Shown: positions 32,112 through 44,697 of the stretch, in pieces
Numbering within the stretch: the stretch's first letter is position 1
Layout of the letters: every line of letters begins with the position of its first letter
From: Hygrocybe punicea
Lineage: Eukaryota; Basidiomycota; Agaricomycetes; Agaricales; Hygrophoraceae
Direction of reading: 5' to 3'
Length of the DNA: 64,000 nucleotides
NCBI GenBank assembly: GCA_963556145.1
Contig: OY744466.1
Coordinates: 1,550,001 to 1,614,000 of the forward strand
Translations under genes and position numbers: made by a program
The notes under the pieces: model-generated
Told to the model about the DNA's origin: nothing
Databases searched by the model: none
The model's input: only the letters and a program-made list of their open reading frames with translations

Positions 32112-34924
32112 CTACCGCTGACTCTTCTTGATGTTTGCATGCACCTCACACCGCCAGTTGCAAGGCACGAAGTCAAGGTTGAGACAATCCAAATGAAACT
32201 GTACCAACACCCAATCAGTCTGAGCATAAATGTAGTGGGAAATTACTTACCCATTGAGTCTCGCAGCCTGGATAAATGCACCTGGCAGCCTTGTCGGCCT
32301 CAATATCAGTCTGACTCACTTTATTGCCACACAAGCAGGCATATATGTCTGCCATATCCCGAGTCTTCTGTACTCGGCCAATGCGGGTGGGTTCAGCAGC
32401 AATTGTGAACTCTGTCTGGTTTGTTCCGACATCTTGTGGATCATCAGTGACCGGAGTGCTCAAATCACACACCACTCACTTGGCAATGTTGAGGAATCGG
32501 TCGGAATGATAGCTTCAGGGAGCTCCTCGTCGTTGTCTGTTAACTCACTCCTACCTGATCCTTCCTCAGACATGTGTGGTTCTGTGCAAGTGGTTTCTTG
32601 ATCGAGGACATCATCTTGAGGTGTTCCATCAACAGATGAGTCACTGCAAATGCCATTCAGGACTAGATCTCAAGACAACGGCCATGTGAGCATTACCTGA
32701 TGATGAGCCGTGAACTATGTGCATCTGAGATGGCTAAGGCCATGTGATGTGTCCAAGCCTTCTTCTTCCCCATCCTGGGCTTTTTCCGCCAAAGCAATTC
32801 CATTCCCGCCTTCTCAGAATCCGATATCTTGAATTGTGCCTCATAGGTCACCAATGGCACCGTCGGGTGGTTGTTGTGAAAGTGCATCTTCATATTGTAT
32901 CGCCAGATTGCAGGGTCTTTGGTGGGACAGAGGGGGCATGGGATTGGAACGTTGCTGCAGGGAGCTGAGTCAGTGGATGTCGAAGCAGACTGGTATGAAA
33001 ACTTGTCGAGGTTTGGGCAACGAGATCTCATCAGATCAACTTGAGGTCCACTGCCCGAACCTTTGCCCTTGCGCAAATAGAAGACACACGTTGATCCTGA
33101 CTGCAAGCAGAATCCGCAGGTCTCACTGAGATGACTGACGGTCGAGTTGAAGAGGATATGGGTGCCAACATGCTCTAAGACGCGCTGGGCTTGTGTCCTG
33201 TCCCACTCGTAGGCAGGCCTACACTTCGGACAAATATCCAAATCACGCAATTGCGAATCTCCGTGATCAGACTCGCACAGAAATGCTGCACGTCCTGTAT
33301 TGTGGTTAGGTCTGTTCTATATATCCAACAGATGACACACACCTGATGCTCGGTACGGGAAATATTCTGATTGGTTCACCACCGGCAGCACGAGAGCATC
33401 ACCAGAAGATAAACGAGCATACAGACTTGCTGCCAGCAACCTCAATTCCTCACTATGAAACAGGTACGTGGGATTTCCTGTGGTCTGCATGGAAACGGTG
33501 GGATTGATTGTTTCAACCAAACGGCCTGGTAATTTGTGGGTGGTGTCCAACTTGCGCGTCCACTCCCAATCCGCACTGGCAGGGTTGGAGGATGGATCGA
33601 GATAAGCGAGACGCAGAAGCTGAATGGAGAGGGAGACCGTCTTCTCGGCTACGAGTTCGAGGGCAATTTGTGGTACGGATCGATGATCTACAGCAATACT
33701 GGTGATGTGACCGAGTGCAAGAAAGATGAGGTCATTGCATTTCACGAGTGTTGCTACTGGTTCATTGATGAACAGAGTTTGTCCACCAAAAACCGAGTTG
33801 AAATCAAGGATGTCGGAAGAGGCGTTTGGTGAGATAGCGTAACGCAAGAGGCCGGTGACCCGTTTTAGTCGATCAGTGGAGCCCGAATTTGTCTTGAACT
33901 TGAAGTATTCTCGCAGAATACAAGCTTTGTAGACTGGTTTCCCCTGCACCTTGACGAAGGGCTCGAATGAAGTCAGATTTGCCCCACTCTCCTCGATAGC
34001 CACTTGGTCTTCAAGATCAAGGTCCTCTGCAGATGCAGCCTCTGGGGAAGCACTCCCCTGTGGCGGGGCAGGCATCTTGCTCTCCTCATCATTGCCTTCT
34101 TCGCCAACTCCGTCCAACCGATCATCTTCAAGCCTGCCTGCAAATGGGAAGAGTACGTCGACACCGTTTTCTTCCATTTTCATGAACATATCCCAAGCAT
34201 TCTTGTGGCAGTTCTCGATTAAATGACGTCCATTGTTCCAGCAGGTGACGGGAAGGACTTGGGAGACTCGAACATCTCCCATCCACGACGCGGGATTGAT
34301 GTGATCAGTCTTGGCTATAACCTCTTCCTTCTCGTTGAACATAGGGAGCTTGAGCCGCCGAGGGCCACGGTCCCATTCCAGGTGCTCGCTCAGAATCTTG
34401 GAGACTTCTGTAACACTAGAAATACGGTTAGCAAGCTGAAGAATATCGGCATTGGCGTCGTTGCTGATCATCGTCCGATAGATTCCAAACGAAATCTCAA
34501 GTCGATCTGTTCCTAGTAAGATTGTCCAAAATCGAGCATCTGGGTGATCGACCTTGGTTTTCGCAACACAAAAATAGACGTTCTTGATCATAATTTGAAT
34601 GTCGTCATAGAGGATCGTTGGGAGGAATTGTTTGCTGCCAGAATGCGTGGTATAAAGGAAGGTGGTGAGATGTGAGGCAGCACTCAAGTTGACCAATTGA
34701 TGGTGTAAGGACATGGTGACTTGCACATACGGAAGCATGAGGTGACGGAAAAGTGAGCCGAGGGTCTTCAGCGCTTCGCGTGCGGCTGCAAAACCTGGGC
34801 GATCTGTGGGTTCGGGAGAGCGTAGAGACCAGATGGCGTGCAGGAGAGTAAAAATGAGTGTGACGTCTTGCTTGTCAGCGGGATTGAGAAGGTAACTAGT
34901 GGGGTGTGGGCCATTGCTTTGCAT
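32112..34924 (-). CDS. Repeat-associated protein with C2H2-like and PHD-like fingers
   Basis: Five exons on the minus strand: 34924-33343, 33294-32697, 32643-32480, 32432-32251 and 32198-32112. GT-AG introns of 47-53 bp keep frame, giving 870 residues with no stop. The N-terminal half contains DARFWTILLGTDRLEISFGI,YRTM and DHINPASWMGDVRVSQV, a sequence type widespread in Agaricomycete repeats. Then come Cys/His clusters (ICPKCR; CPLCPTKDPAIWRYNMKMHF), an acidic linker and a C-terminal PHD-like finger (ACLCGNKV; PGCETQW; FHLDCLNLDFVPCNWRCE). DRLEISFG resembles the ENxFG-type motif near the end of some RNase H-like transposases; that is inference. An in-frame TAA two codons before the start, and the adjacent Helitron end, suggest the 5' part may be missing. 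Confidence 0.6.
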
Positions 34925-35005
34925 GGCATGTTACTCGTCCCTTTTTCGCAATAAAAACAAATATTAAAATTGTGCATACACAAATAGTACAGCATTATTA
35001 CCATT

Positions 35006-36853
35006 TCATGACAATAAATCCATGTTGGAGAAGTTATCCATGTTTCCTTCATTAATACAAATTGATTTTGTTAACATGCCATCATGAAACCATACCATAC
35101 CATTAACAAATAAGCGAACAGTAAAATGTGCATGACCAAAGTACACAATTCCTCTCAGTGTATAGGTGGTGAATATCTCATCAATTGACATGTTTATAAT
35201 TCGACTCACTATTAAATTTTCAATAGAGTCAATTGTAAACATGATCAGAGGAGGAATTTTATTGAATGTAATAAATTTTATAACCTCTCCCTGACACAAT
35301 TGACATTTATGTCGTTGTCTATTGACTATGATTTGAGCAAGATATGCTGAGATTGTTCCAGAAAATGAATATGGACAATGAAAAGTAGCATCACATCTAT
35401 CATTTTCCAGAAGGATTATGTTTTCACAATTTATACATTTAAGATAAGATGAAGTCATTGCTTTATTTGGCTTCATTATATAATGAGCTAAATCACTTAT
35501 GGCAATACCAATTTGACCATAAGGAAATATTTCGGGTTTATCTTGATGCAATAAATGTCTGATTGTATTTCTAACTGTTTCTAAATCTGTTGTGTTATTC
35601 TTTGATCGTTTGAATCCTAAGCTCAAAATCTTTAATATTTCATTGATGCTGTTGAATCTTTTTTTCCAACTTGATGCATTGTCATTCCATATTGCTAGTA
35701 ATATTGTAAAGAGTGAATCATAAGCACAGCTCCAATCTTGCGCATCCCATATAAACCCTTTTGGTTCATTTAATTCAATAGTACTTGTTTTTTGTCTTTT
35801 TTTCACTATGGAAGATGAACTTACAACTTGTTCTAATTTTCGTTTTTTATTTTGCAATACATTGGCTGTGGAATTCTTATGAGCAACAGTGACTGGAACA
35901 GTTCCTTTTGCAGGAACAAAGTTGAGGTTTCTGAAATTTGCCTTTTGATTTTTGTTCATAGGTTTAATTAATTGCCATGGAGAGGGCTGTGCTGTGTATT
36001 GGTTTAGTTGCTCCGTGGCTTTCCATGCAATAGCAGAATGAACATGTTTTGGAACATATGACTTTCCTTTCCATCTTCTAAATTGATCAATGATAGAATT
36101 TCGTTGATCTCCATTAATATGGCTTGGTAAAAGTCCTTGATATTTGAGTTTGGTTATTTCATCTAAAATTTCTAATTCTCTGAATTCTTGTCTTAGATAT
36201 CCAGAAGCACCACCAGTAATTACCTTAGGATCAAAGCCTTGAACAATGATGGTTCCTGCAGCAGTTGCACTTCTAGATAAGCAAGTATAATAAGATTGGT
36301 GGTTTCTACAACTACTGAGATCAACTACATTGTTAGGACGGGTACGCCCTTGACATGCATAATCAGTCATGGCAAAATTAGGGAGTACCAACACTTGTTC
36401 TCTTGACAAGGATATCACATCATCATTGGGTAATGAACACATAGTGGAAGTGATATGTTTTGTAATTGGCACCACATTTTCAGGAAGGCCATCTATGTAT
36501 ATGTTTTTTGGAGGATTTATTAATCTGACAAATAAAGTGTCCAGTACAATCTGTTGTTCTGGGCCTGTTGCACTCTGCCAACCTACAACAACCGCCTCAG
36601 CTCCTTTGGTAATGCAGCACTCTGTTGCATCATTGTTTCTCAGCATCACTGGCATGCCTATACATAACTCCAATTTTCCTGGTATATGATCCGAGGATGA
36701 TGCATGTGGTTGGTTCCATAGTAATTTCTGGAGTGAAGGTTCTAATATTCTTGTGTGTCGAACAGGATCTGCAATTGTTGATCCGTAATGAGACTTTCTT
36801 TTGTTCTTGAAATTAGTATGATCATTCCATCTGTCTATTGATGTTACAGCCAT
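35006..36853 (-). pseudogene. Helitron protein, C-terminal part (helicase end plus cysteine-protease-like domain)
   Basis: 615 codons in one frame. The first 250 residues complete the Pif1-type helicase: IPGKLELCIGMPVMLRNN, then DYACQGRTRPNNVVDL and SYYTCLSRSATAAGTII (helicase motifs V and VI). After a basic linker (NKKRKLEQVV) comes a domain with DAQDWSCAYDSLFTILLAIW, zinc-ligand-like CxxC pairs (CINCENI, CQLCQG) and a late His segment (YFGHAHFTVRLFVNGMVWFH). The Cys and His boxes resemble ubiquitin-specific proteases and similar domains seen at the end of fungal Helitron proteins. The reading frame is cut from the middle part by the MITE; the apparent start MAVTSIDRW borrows its ATG from the MITE terminus. 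Confidence 0.75.
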
Positions 36854-37486
36854 TTTCAGCGAGTATTGGAAACACGATTTCTAAATGGTGGCTGTGCATT
36901 TCTGAATAAGGAAGCTGCCGAGAACCCGAGGTTTGATGAGTATATTACATAAGATAGATGTCATCCATATATGGCTACACCACATGACTTAGCGTGACAG
37001 ACAGTAAAATGACAATAGATAATGGTTAAGGACAATAGAAAAAAAGGTGTTGCAGAGAAAGATTTAGAGGGCACTTCAAAAGGGGTTGGTGTATTTAAAA
37101 CCATGATTTTCTATGAGATGAAGGAGGAGATAAGCATTCAGTTCCAATGTTACACAGCACGTCACAAAGCATCACACCAGCTTCTCCTGATTAAACTACC
37201 AACCTCCTCCTTCACCTGATAGAAAATCATGGTTTTAAATACAACAACCCCTTTTGAAGTGCCCTCTAAATCTTTCTCTGCAACACCTTTTTTTCTATTG
37301 TCCTTAACCATTATCTATTGTCATTTTACTGTCTGTCACGCTAAGTCATGTGGTGTAGCCATATATGGATGACATCTATCTTATATAATATACTCATCAA
37401 ACCTCGGGTTCTCGGCAGCTTCCTTATTCAGAAATGCACAGCCACCATTTAGAAATCGTGTTTCCAATACTCGCTGAAAACGGCTG
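36847..37486. mobile_element. 640-bp foldback MITE with TA duplication
   Basis: Arms of about 285 bp (36847-37131 and 37205-37486) are inverted copies with few mismatches around a loop of about 70 bp. Ends are CAGCC..GGCTG, flanked by TA on both sides (36845-36846, 37487-37488). Removing the element plus one TA joins the Helitron frame exactly (NKRLL then TSIDRW), which fixes both boundaries. Superfamily likely Tc1/mariner-like because of the TA target; no coding capacity. Confidence 0.85.
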
Positions 37487-37488
37487 TA

Positions 37489-40400
37489 ATAGTCTTTTAT
37501 TCTCAGCAGCAAAACGTTGGACACCAAGTTCATTGATTTTGTCTTTTTGTGCATTCAATGCAGTAACAACTGATACATCCCTGAACTTCTTTTGGGCTAA
37601 TTTTGGATCATTTGGACCTTTTCCTGCAATAAGAGTACGAAGAAATGCAATATCTTCGGAAGTACATGCTTTGTATCTCATGTTTTCCAATGCCTGTCTC
37701 AGTTGGACATCTTCTTTTGACTGATTGGTTTGTCTCATATTTTCACATAATATCACAACCGTTGTAATCTGATGCCAAAGAGCTTTGCCTATGGCAGCTT
37801 CCTGATTTGCTATAGTTTGACTGGAATTGATTTGGACTCCAACGGATCCAGAATACAAAGGAGCACCACTCATAGCTGGTGGAAGTTGGGCGAAATCCCC
37901 AGCAAATATCATATTAATGCCACCAAAGGGTTCATCATAAATGGCACGTGCTTTTGCACAATGAGCACTGATTTTATACATATCTCTGCAGGATAACATT
38001 GATACTTCATCAATGAAAATGTAATCCACACCATCAAGATTGGCATGGACTTGTGCAAGGGAACGAGATGATCCTCTGTGATTAATTCCAAGAATGGAGT
38101 GATATGTAGATCCATTTACAAGGGCAGCAGTACCACCAGTTGGAGCAAGAACCAAAAACCGATGACTCTGATTGTGTTTACCAAAAAAACAAATCAATGC
38201 TTTGATTACTTGTGATTTTCCTGTGCCTGCCATACCACCAAGATACATGCGTAGCTTCTCTGAACTGTTAATCAAGGTAGAGTGATTGGCAATGATATGA
38301 AATGCTCTTTTTTGGTCTGTATTCAACTTGAAATCATTGATAGTTATATCAATTAGATGAAGATCAGCTTTGTTGGCAGGAATAAACATGTGGTGGATGT
38401 ATGCTGCATCGACTATTTTTACATTATTATATTGAAAATTTGACAATTTAGTTATGGTCCCTGTCTTTGATGGCAAATTTTTATTTCGTTCTTCAATGAT
38501 TTCCTTTTTCTTGGCAAGGACCGTGGCTCTCCATAATTTTGCTGATTGTGTTACAGAGGGTTCTACAGGTATTAATGGTCCTATATCTGGGATACCATCA
38601 ATACAGTTATCAAGCCATCCTGCCCTTTTCATGGTTCTTTCAGCTATTAGCATTTCATCCTTTCTTTTTTTTCCCTTATAACCAAGTGTCACAAGTAATT
38701 CTGTGTCTGTATTTTCATCAAGAGTATCGTTGAAATCATCTCCGTTACATGCTAGTTCAGCATTGTGCATGTCATCCATTTCATCAAAATTGTTTGAAGT
38801 AGCCCATGAATATTTGATATCTTCAGTATTATTCTTTTGACGTTTAGCAGAGAAATCATCTCTTGCATCAAGACACTCATATCGCAGACCAAAGTATTTC
38901 ATGATTTCAAGCTGTCTTTTAGAAAACTTATAATTTGTGAAAGCATTGTCCCATGTTTGTAATTTATTTTTGAGTTCTTTGCCATTTCTCCATGGCTTGA
39001 AAAAAGTTAACATTGTACAACAATAATATTCTCGATCACCACGGTCAGCCCTTGGTAAATTGTTTGGAATGAAATTAGGAACTATGAAGGGATCATTTCC
39101 TTTCATTTTTGCATGGTGGGTCAGATATTGTGCATGATTGCATTGCAAAGTATAATCTTTTTTATTTTTCGTCGATATATCGATTTCTATTTCACCAACT
39201 TCATCTGATTCATCACCTATGTCTGTGCTTGTATTATCATTCTTGTTCTTTTTATTTAAGCTGTCAGGCTTCTGAATTTCATCGATTTGCATGAACATAT
39301 CATCATCACTAACCTCAGACAAGCTATCATCATCAGAATAGTCAATATTGGTATGTTCAATAAAGGTGTCAGACACATCATCAAATTCTACCTCATCAAA
39401 AAGTTGGCTTTGTGTTGATTCTTTGCTAGTCATTTGGGTTTTTCTTTTTGTACCACTTTTATTTGGTTCCATAGTGGCAAGACGTATCCAGTTATACAGT
39501 GATACATTATTATACAAAGTCGGTCTGAACATATAATCATTTACTTTGGAAAGTCCTATGTATGATCCATTTTGTTTACCAATCACAACTTTTTGAGCGT
39601 GATTTTCATCTTCACATGTATTAGCAATTTCTTCATCAGACCATGCACTGATGACCTCTTTAACATAAGATCTCCAAAAGAATGGTACAAATTTATGACT
39701 GGCATAGTGATCAGGATTTCCGAGCACGTATAATGAAGCCATTGGAGCACCAATCTCCGTTTTGGAGGTGAGGGAATTGACTATTTGTGTAAATAAATTT
39801 CTGACTTTGTTTTTCCTGTTTAAATCTCCACCAATCATTTCAGAATTCCTATCAAAAACACTTTTTATTACTTCAAAAATGCTATAGGTTTTCAAAGACA
39901 TCTTTGTAATATAATCTGTTACATATGCAACTATTGCCTTTATAGCAGTACCAGATAACAAACTAGTCACATCAGAATTACATTGCAGCATATAAGTTAC
40001 TTCAGGTGTTACTGTGTTCATCCAAGGCTCACCATGCTTGAGGTTGAGAGCACCAGTATTAGGTTCTACAAAGGTTTGGTGAAAGATATCTCTTGGAAAT
40101 CGTCTTTTACATTCACCTTTAGAGTTAAGACAGTATGGTTTTCTTTTTCCATCGTGTCTGTTATGTAAATTTAATTGCAATAAAAGAGAATCGACAACCT
40201 CTGTGAACCTTTGCCACCATGTTGATCTTTTGTCATGATATTGACAATTAATAGAACATGTATATGAAGGTGGATCTGGGAGAACACATGTTGGAGGTTG
40301 ATATTCAGGTATTGCCATCATCTGTTCCATTTTCTGGGATACCTCTTCTTTAGAACCTGTCAAGAATTGTCCTATACACAAACATTCCAAGTACTCTACT

Positions 40401-41608
40401 AATCTCTTCTGAAAATCAGAATTTTCATCCATAATTTTGTCACGTATTTCCTGAGGTGTAAGGCATCCCTTTATCCATAGCAGCATGTGAAGATGCAAGG
40501 TAAGACGTCCTTGTTCCTCTACCGTTCCGTAATAACCTGATGTACTTCCATACAGACCAGGATGAGATTCATTTATTCCTAATATGTGTTTGATGAACAT
40601 TTCAGTAGTAAAGTGAAAGAAGCAGGCTCCAGCCACTGGATTATTTGCAATTAGTTTGTAACAATCCTGGGGTAGACGTAGCTTAGGATAAAACTTTTCT
40701 TTGTTGTCAGCATAATATAGGCATAGTGGGTGATTGATGTCTGCAGGTGCAAAAGTGATAAACCAAGTTGGCGCACCAATATAGGATATCAGAGACCAAA
40801 TCTCATTTCGCATGTATTTCTTGTTGGTAATTGAACCTTTTACCTGACCAGCTACATGGTCCAAGTCTGAAATGAGCTTATAGCATGCTTTTTCCTCAGG
40901 TGTTTCCGGTTTTACTCTATCACCTCTGGACAATCTTTTAGAGAGATCATCTAAAACAGCAGTATTGATATTCATCAAGCGATCTGCAATATCATTGAAA
41001 TTATGTTTGTTAGTCAACAAATATCCACCTGTTGTACCGTCTTTAATCTGTTCCTGATTGAATGCAATCAGTGGAAAATAGGGATCAGTTTGAAATCTTT
41101 TGTCATGGTACATCAGGAGGTGTCTTTTGTACATCATATCACTAATAATTAAAACATCTTTGTCAACGCTACCAATGCCACCCAAGCCATATGGAAAGAG
41201 GCAAGGAAACATCATAGGATATAACTGAGGATTATTGAAGAAGGATTCTGGATTTCTAGCATGGCTTATGGCAAGAACACCACCATGATCATTTATCAAA
41301 TGTTTTGTCGCTCTAGCTATTAATGCTTTTGGACTTGTAATATCTAGATTATCACCAGTTACCCCACTCACAACAAAAGGACAAGGCCCATCTTCCACAC
41401 CATCTTCCACTTCATTGTCGAATGCACTAGTAGCTTCCGGTTCCTTATTTGTGTCTGCTGGTCGATATGCAACCACAACAGGAATTCCATGATCTGGATA
41501 TTGTTCTAGGTTTTCATAGGAGATGTCTAAATCATAGTAGTCTATGTGGTTCAATTTCAGCCATTCTAAAGCTGCAGAAACCCGCTTCCTGCGAACTAAT
41601 AAAGGCGT
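37489..41608 (-). pseudogene. Helitron protein, middle part (HUH replicase and helicase)
   Basis: Open from 41608 to the MITE junction. Residue numbers count from 41554. The Helitron-like N domain includes LYPMMFPCLFPYGLGG (about residue 110). The HUH motif is HLHMLLW at about residue 351, preceded by GTVEEQGR. The tyrosine motif YVTDYITK lies at about 545, so two catalytic Tyr are present. After an acidic region comes the Pif1 helicase: Walker A GMAGTGKS near 1106, Walker B YIFIDEVSML near 1175, then GDFAQLPP. All catalytic residues that I can check are intact. The upstream junction is a single TGA (41609-41611) between EDME and TPLLVRRKRV in the same frame; the downstream end is the MITE. 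Confidence 0.85.
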
Positions 41609-44600
41609 TCACTCCATGTCTTCTGGAGTTGGTTGGGCAGGACCAGTGAAAATGAAAGCTAACACTTCATCAAGTTCTTTAACTGTTGGAGGTAATCGTT
41701 GATATATCTTTGGTGTTGGATTCTGAAACATGATGGCATTTGCTTTCATTTTATGCATCCCAGATGACACACGTACAATACATTTGTTGTGACGAACACG
41801 AGCAATCAACAGTTGTTCAGCAAATGTCAGATTTCGAAGTTGTGCAGGAATAGTGCCTATCCAAAGGCCATTTGCTAAAGCATATTTGGGAGTTCTACCT
41901 TTGTTCAGGCTGACCACACATTGCTTGCATATCCATTTACATGTGTCATCCAGTACTGGACCTTTGATATCCTGTATTGGATCAGAACAATGATATCGTT
42001 CCTGTCTTGTGATTCCCATATGTTCTCTGATCAATATCTTCAGATTGACCTTTGTTGTAGATAATAAAGACATATTTTTCAACAAAACTAATTGACCACA
42101 CACAGCACAGCCACTTTCCTGGAGGCATTCAGGTGATGAATCTTTACACCAGTTGCGGATTATTGTTTCCTTCAACTCAATAGATGGCGGAGGAGGAGGA
42201 AAGGAATATTTGTCACAATTTGTTTCCTTGTTTTGTTTTACTCCTTGCTCTGGTTTAGTATAACACTGTTCTTTATGGCAAAAGTGTAATCCGCTTTGCT
42301 GTTTTTCCAAATGTGAGGATATCTTGTTGGCCCATTTTATGTATCGCTCTGTACTCGATTTAACATCATGAATATGGAAAATAGAAACATGCGTTTTACA
42401 AGCCGAACATGTATGCTCGGTCAATATGGAAAGTAGATCCTGTCCATGTAACCTTTGCGTTGTTTTTGACAAATATATCTTATGTATTGTTGCTATTTCT
42501 ATAATATTCTTCGCTGTCAATTGTGGGAGATATTCATGTAAAGGCATTTGAACGCATATATATTCATCGTTATTTCCGTACAAAATTCTGGCTGTGTGTT
42601 GATCAATATGACTGATGTATTTGAATAATAAGCTAGAATCATGGTTGATATTATTGAATGGCAGCATAAATGGTTGGAGAAAATTAAAGTTAAATGTTGG
42701 CAGTCGTTTACCACCTCCAATGTAGTGGAACCTATTAAAAGACTTTGTATATAAGCATGTTATCATGTTTCTGAATAAATTCAAATTGAACGTAGTCATG
42801 CATGATCTTCTATATGCGATTGCAAATTGTAGTGTGATCCACAGCAAGGTTGCTTGTGACATAGCAATAGCATTACATCGAAATAAATATAATTTGAAGT
42901 CATGTCGTCTCAGGAGACATTGCATGAGTAACGCCTTGATAATCCGACAACGATATTGAACAGTGATAGGTTTCATAAAACAATACAAAGCAAAAAGATT
43001 TTTAGAAGGTAAGTAGTATGATGTGGCATATTCAATAGAATATATCTGTATTTCGAAAGTGGAATTCTTAACTATTGTCGAAAAGTGTAATGGATCAAGT
43101 TTCAAATTATCTTTTGTTGTCTGATTAAACTTTAGAAGTCGTGAAGCATTTATTTGTATCGGTATCGCTGAACCGCCCTGATCTGGGGTAGTGTTGGGGA
43201 AGTTCGGTCTCAGACCGACCCAAACCCGGTTTAGACCGAACCGAAACCACCGGTTTCGGTTTCGGTTTGGGAAATTTCGGCTGAGACCGAACGGTTCGGT
43301 CTCCGGTTTGGAGATTTGGCCGCGGGCCGAAACGGTTTCAAACTGAGTTTGAACCGCAAACCGACAGTACTTGGCTGACTTCGAAAGTCACCCAAATTCA
43401 CCAACCCCCACCAACAACACCCCCGATGTACGCCAAACGAGGACGATGGAGCACCCAAGGTCGACAAAACGGGCGGCGGGGTACTCCCTGCCGCCCTCGT
43501 ATGTTTTTTATTTATATTTATTCGAACTTAACTAACGCATTAACACATTACAGGTTGATGCACACCACCATCACCACCATCACCATCACCACCACCACGA
43601 CGGCAACGACAGCGACTGCCACCATGACGGCCACAACCATGACAGCAGCGATCAACGCCGCACCGGACACGCCAACGCCTCCAATGCGCGCGCACGCAAA
43701 CGAACGTGAACGGGGTGGAGTGGCAGTTGTCGAGCAGCGGGGGGTGGTGCATCCACCCCCGCTCCTTCGTGGTATGTTATTTTTATTCTTTCTTTTATTG
43801 ATTTTATTTGTATATAACGGAACGCGGCACAACACCACCACCACCATGCAACACCACCACCACCACCACCACCATGCAACACCAATGCGGCCAACGCGGG
43901 GTCAACCCGCCCGCCGCGCGTGTACAACACGCATGACGTGTCGGGACACCCACGCGGAGAGGCCCGTACGCCACCACCACGCGCTCGCCGAAAACAACCA
44001 ACGCAGGACCAACGCGGGGCCAACACGCCCGTCGTCGCGTGCACAACGCGTCTGATGCGTCAGGGCATCACCACCACCACCACCACACCCAATCGACAAC
44101 AGCCGAGGCGGAACACATGCGTTCGACGCGTGTGTTTCGCTAGGACAGGGCCGTGCAGCCCACCAACCCCCAATCCCACCTCGTAATGAGGCTAGCCACG
44201 TCGATTGACGTGTGCAGCGCTCTTGCGAGGTCAGATGGGAGGGAGGGCCCCAAGCCCACGCGGTTCGCGGTTCAGACCGCGTCTGGACCGAAACCAAACC
44301 AACGTAAACCGTTTATGTCAGTTTCGGTTTCGGTTTGGGATTTTTTGGTAGGAACCGAACCGTTCGGTTTCGGTTTGGGGCAAAAAGGCCAAAAACTGGA
44401 CCGAACCGAACTTCCCCATCACTAATCTGGGGCAAACTCATGTTCTATGAGTTCTTCTTTAAAATCACCCAGTTCTTGGGTAGAGCGCTCATGTCCTATG
44501 ACTTTACCTTGAAATATGTTCGGTTCCTGGACCAAACTCGATACCAAAGGCAAGACGATTGATTCAGCAGAGATGTACGTGAGTTGGCCTGGGCATAGTT

Positions 44601-44697
44601 GTGGAAATTGTATTACATTGGCAAGAATGTGTAAAGAAGTGACAAGAAAGCATGTGTAGATGATATTGTCGAGATACATGTGGATTTGTGAGAGCAA
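41609..44697 (-). pseudogene. Helitron protein, N-terminal part, split by hAT element
   Basis: The frame runs from 44697 to 44425, is interrupted by the hAT element, and continues from 43180 to the TGA at 41609. Removing the element and one 8-bp duplication joins EFAPD to QGGSAIPIQ in frame. The part carries Cys pairs typical of this region in Helitron proteins (CSACKTH, CAVCGQL, CKWICKQCV) and ends with PPTVKELDEVLAFIFTGPAQ. Counting all three parts without insertions gives 7806 bp, exactly 2602 codons, so the whole protein was a single frame. The true start could lie a little downstream of 44697. Confidence 0.75.
43189..44424 (+). mobile_element. Non-autonomous hAT element with 8-bp duplication
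   Basis: 1236 bp. Left end TAGTGTTGGGGAAGTTCGGT, right end the inverse of TAGTGATGGGGAAGTTCGGT: the TAGTGNTGGG signature of hAT termini. ATCTGGGG occurs at 43181-43188 and 44425-44432 as the 8-bp target duplication. Subterminal regions are dense in TTCGGT / ACCGAA motifs, typical transposase-binding clusters. The interior (43430-44200) is GC-rich, with CAC/ACC trinucleotide runs and intron-like sequence (GTATGTTTTT...ACATTACAG, 43500-43553), but no transposase. Confidence 0.9.

Noticed and set aside
36625..36810. Plus-strand frames inside the Helitron coding region
   Set aside because: Antisense shadows of the minus-strand helicase frame.
43426..44055. 209-codon His/Thr-rich protein in the hAT element
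   Set aside because: Crosses clear intron-like sequences and consists largely of CAC/ACC runs; not reported as a gene.
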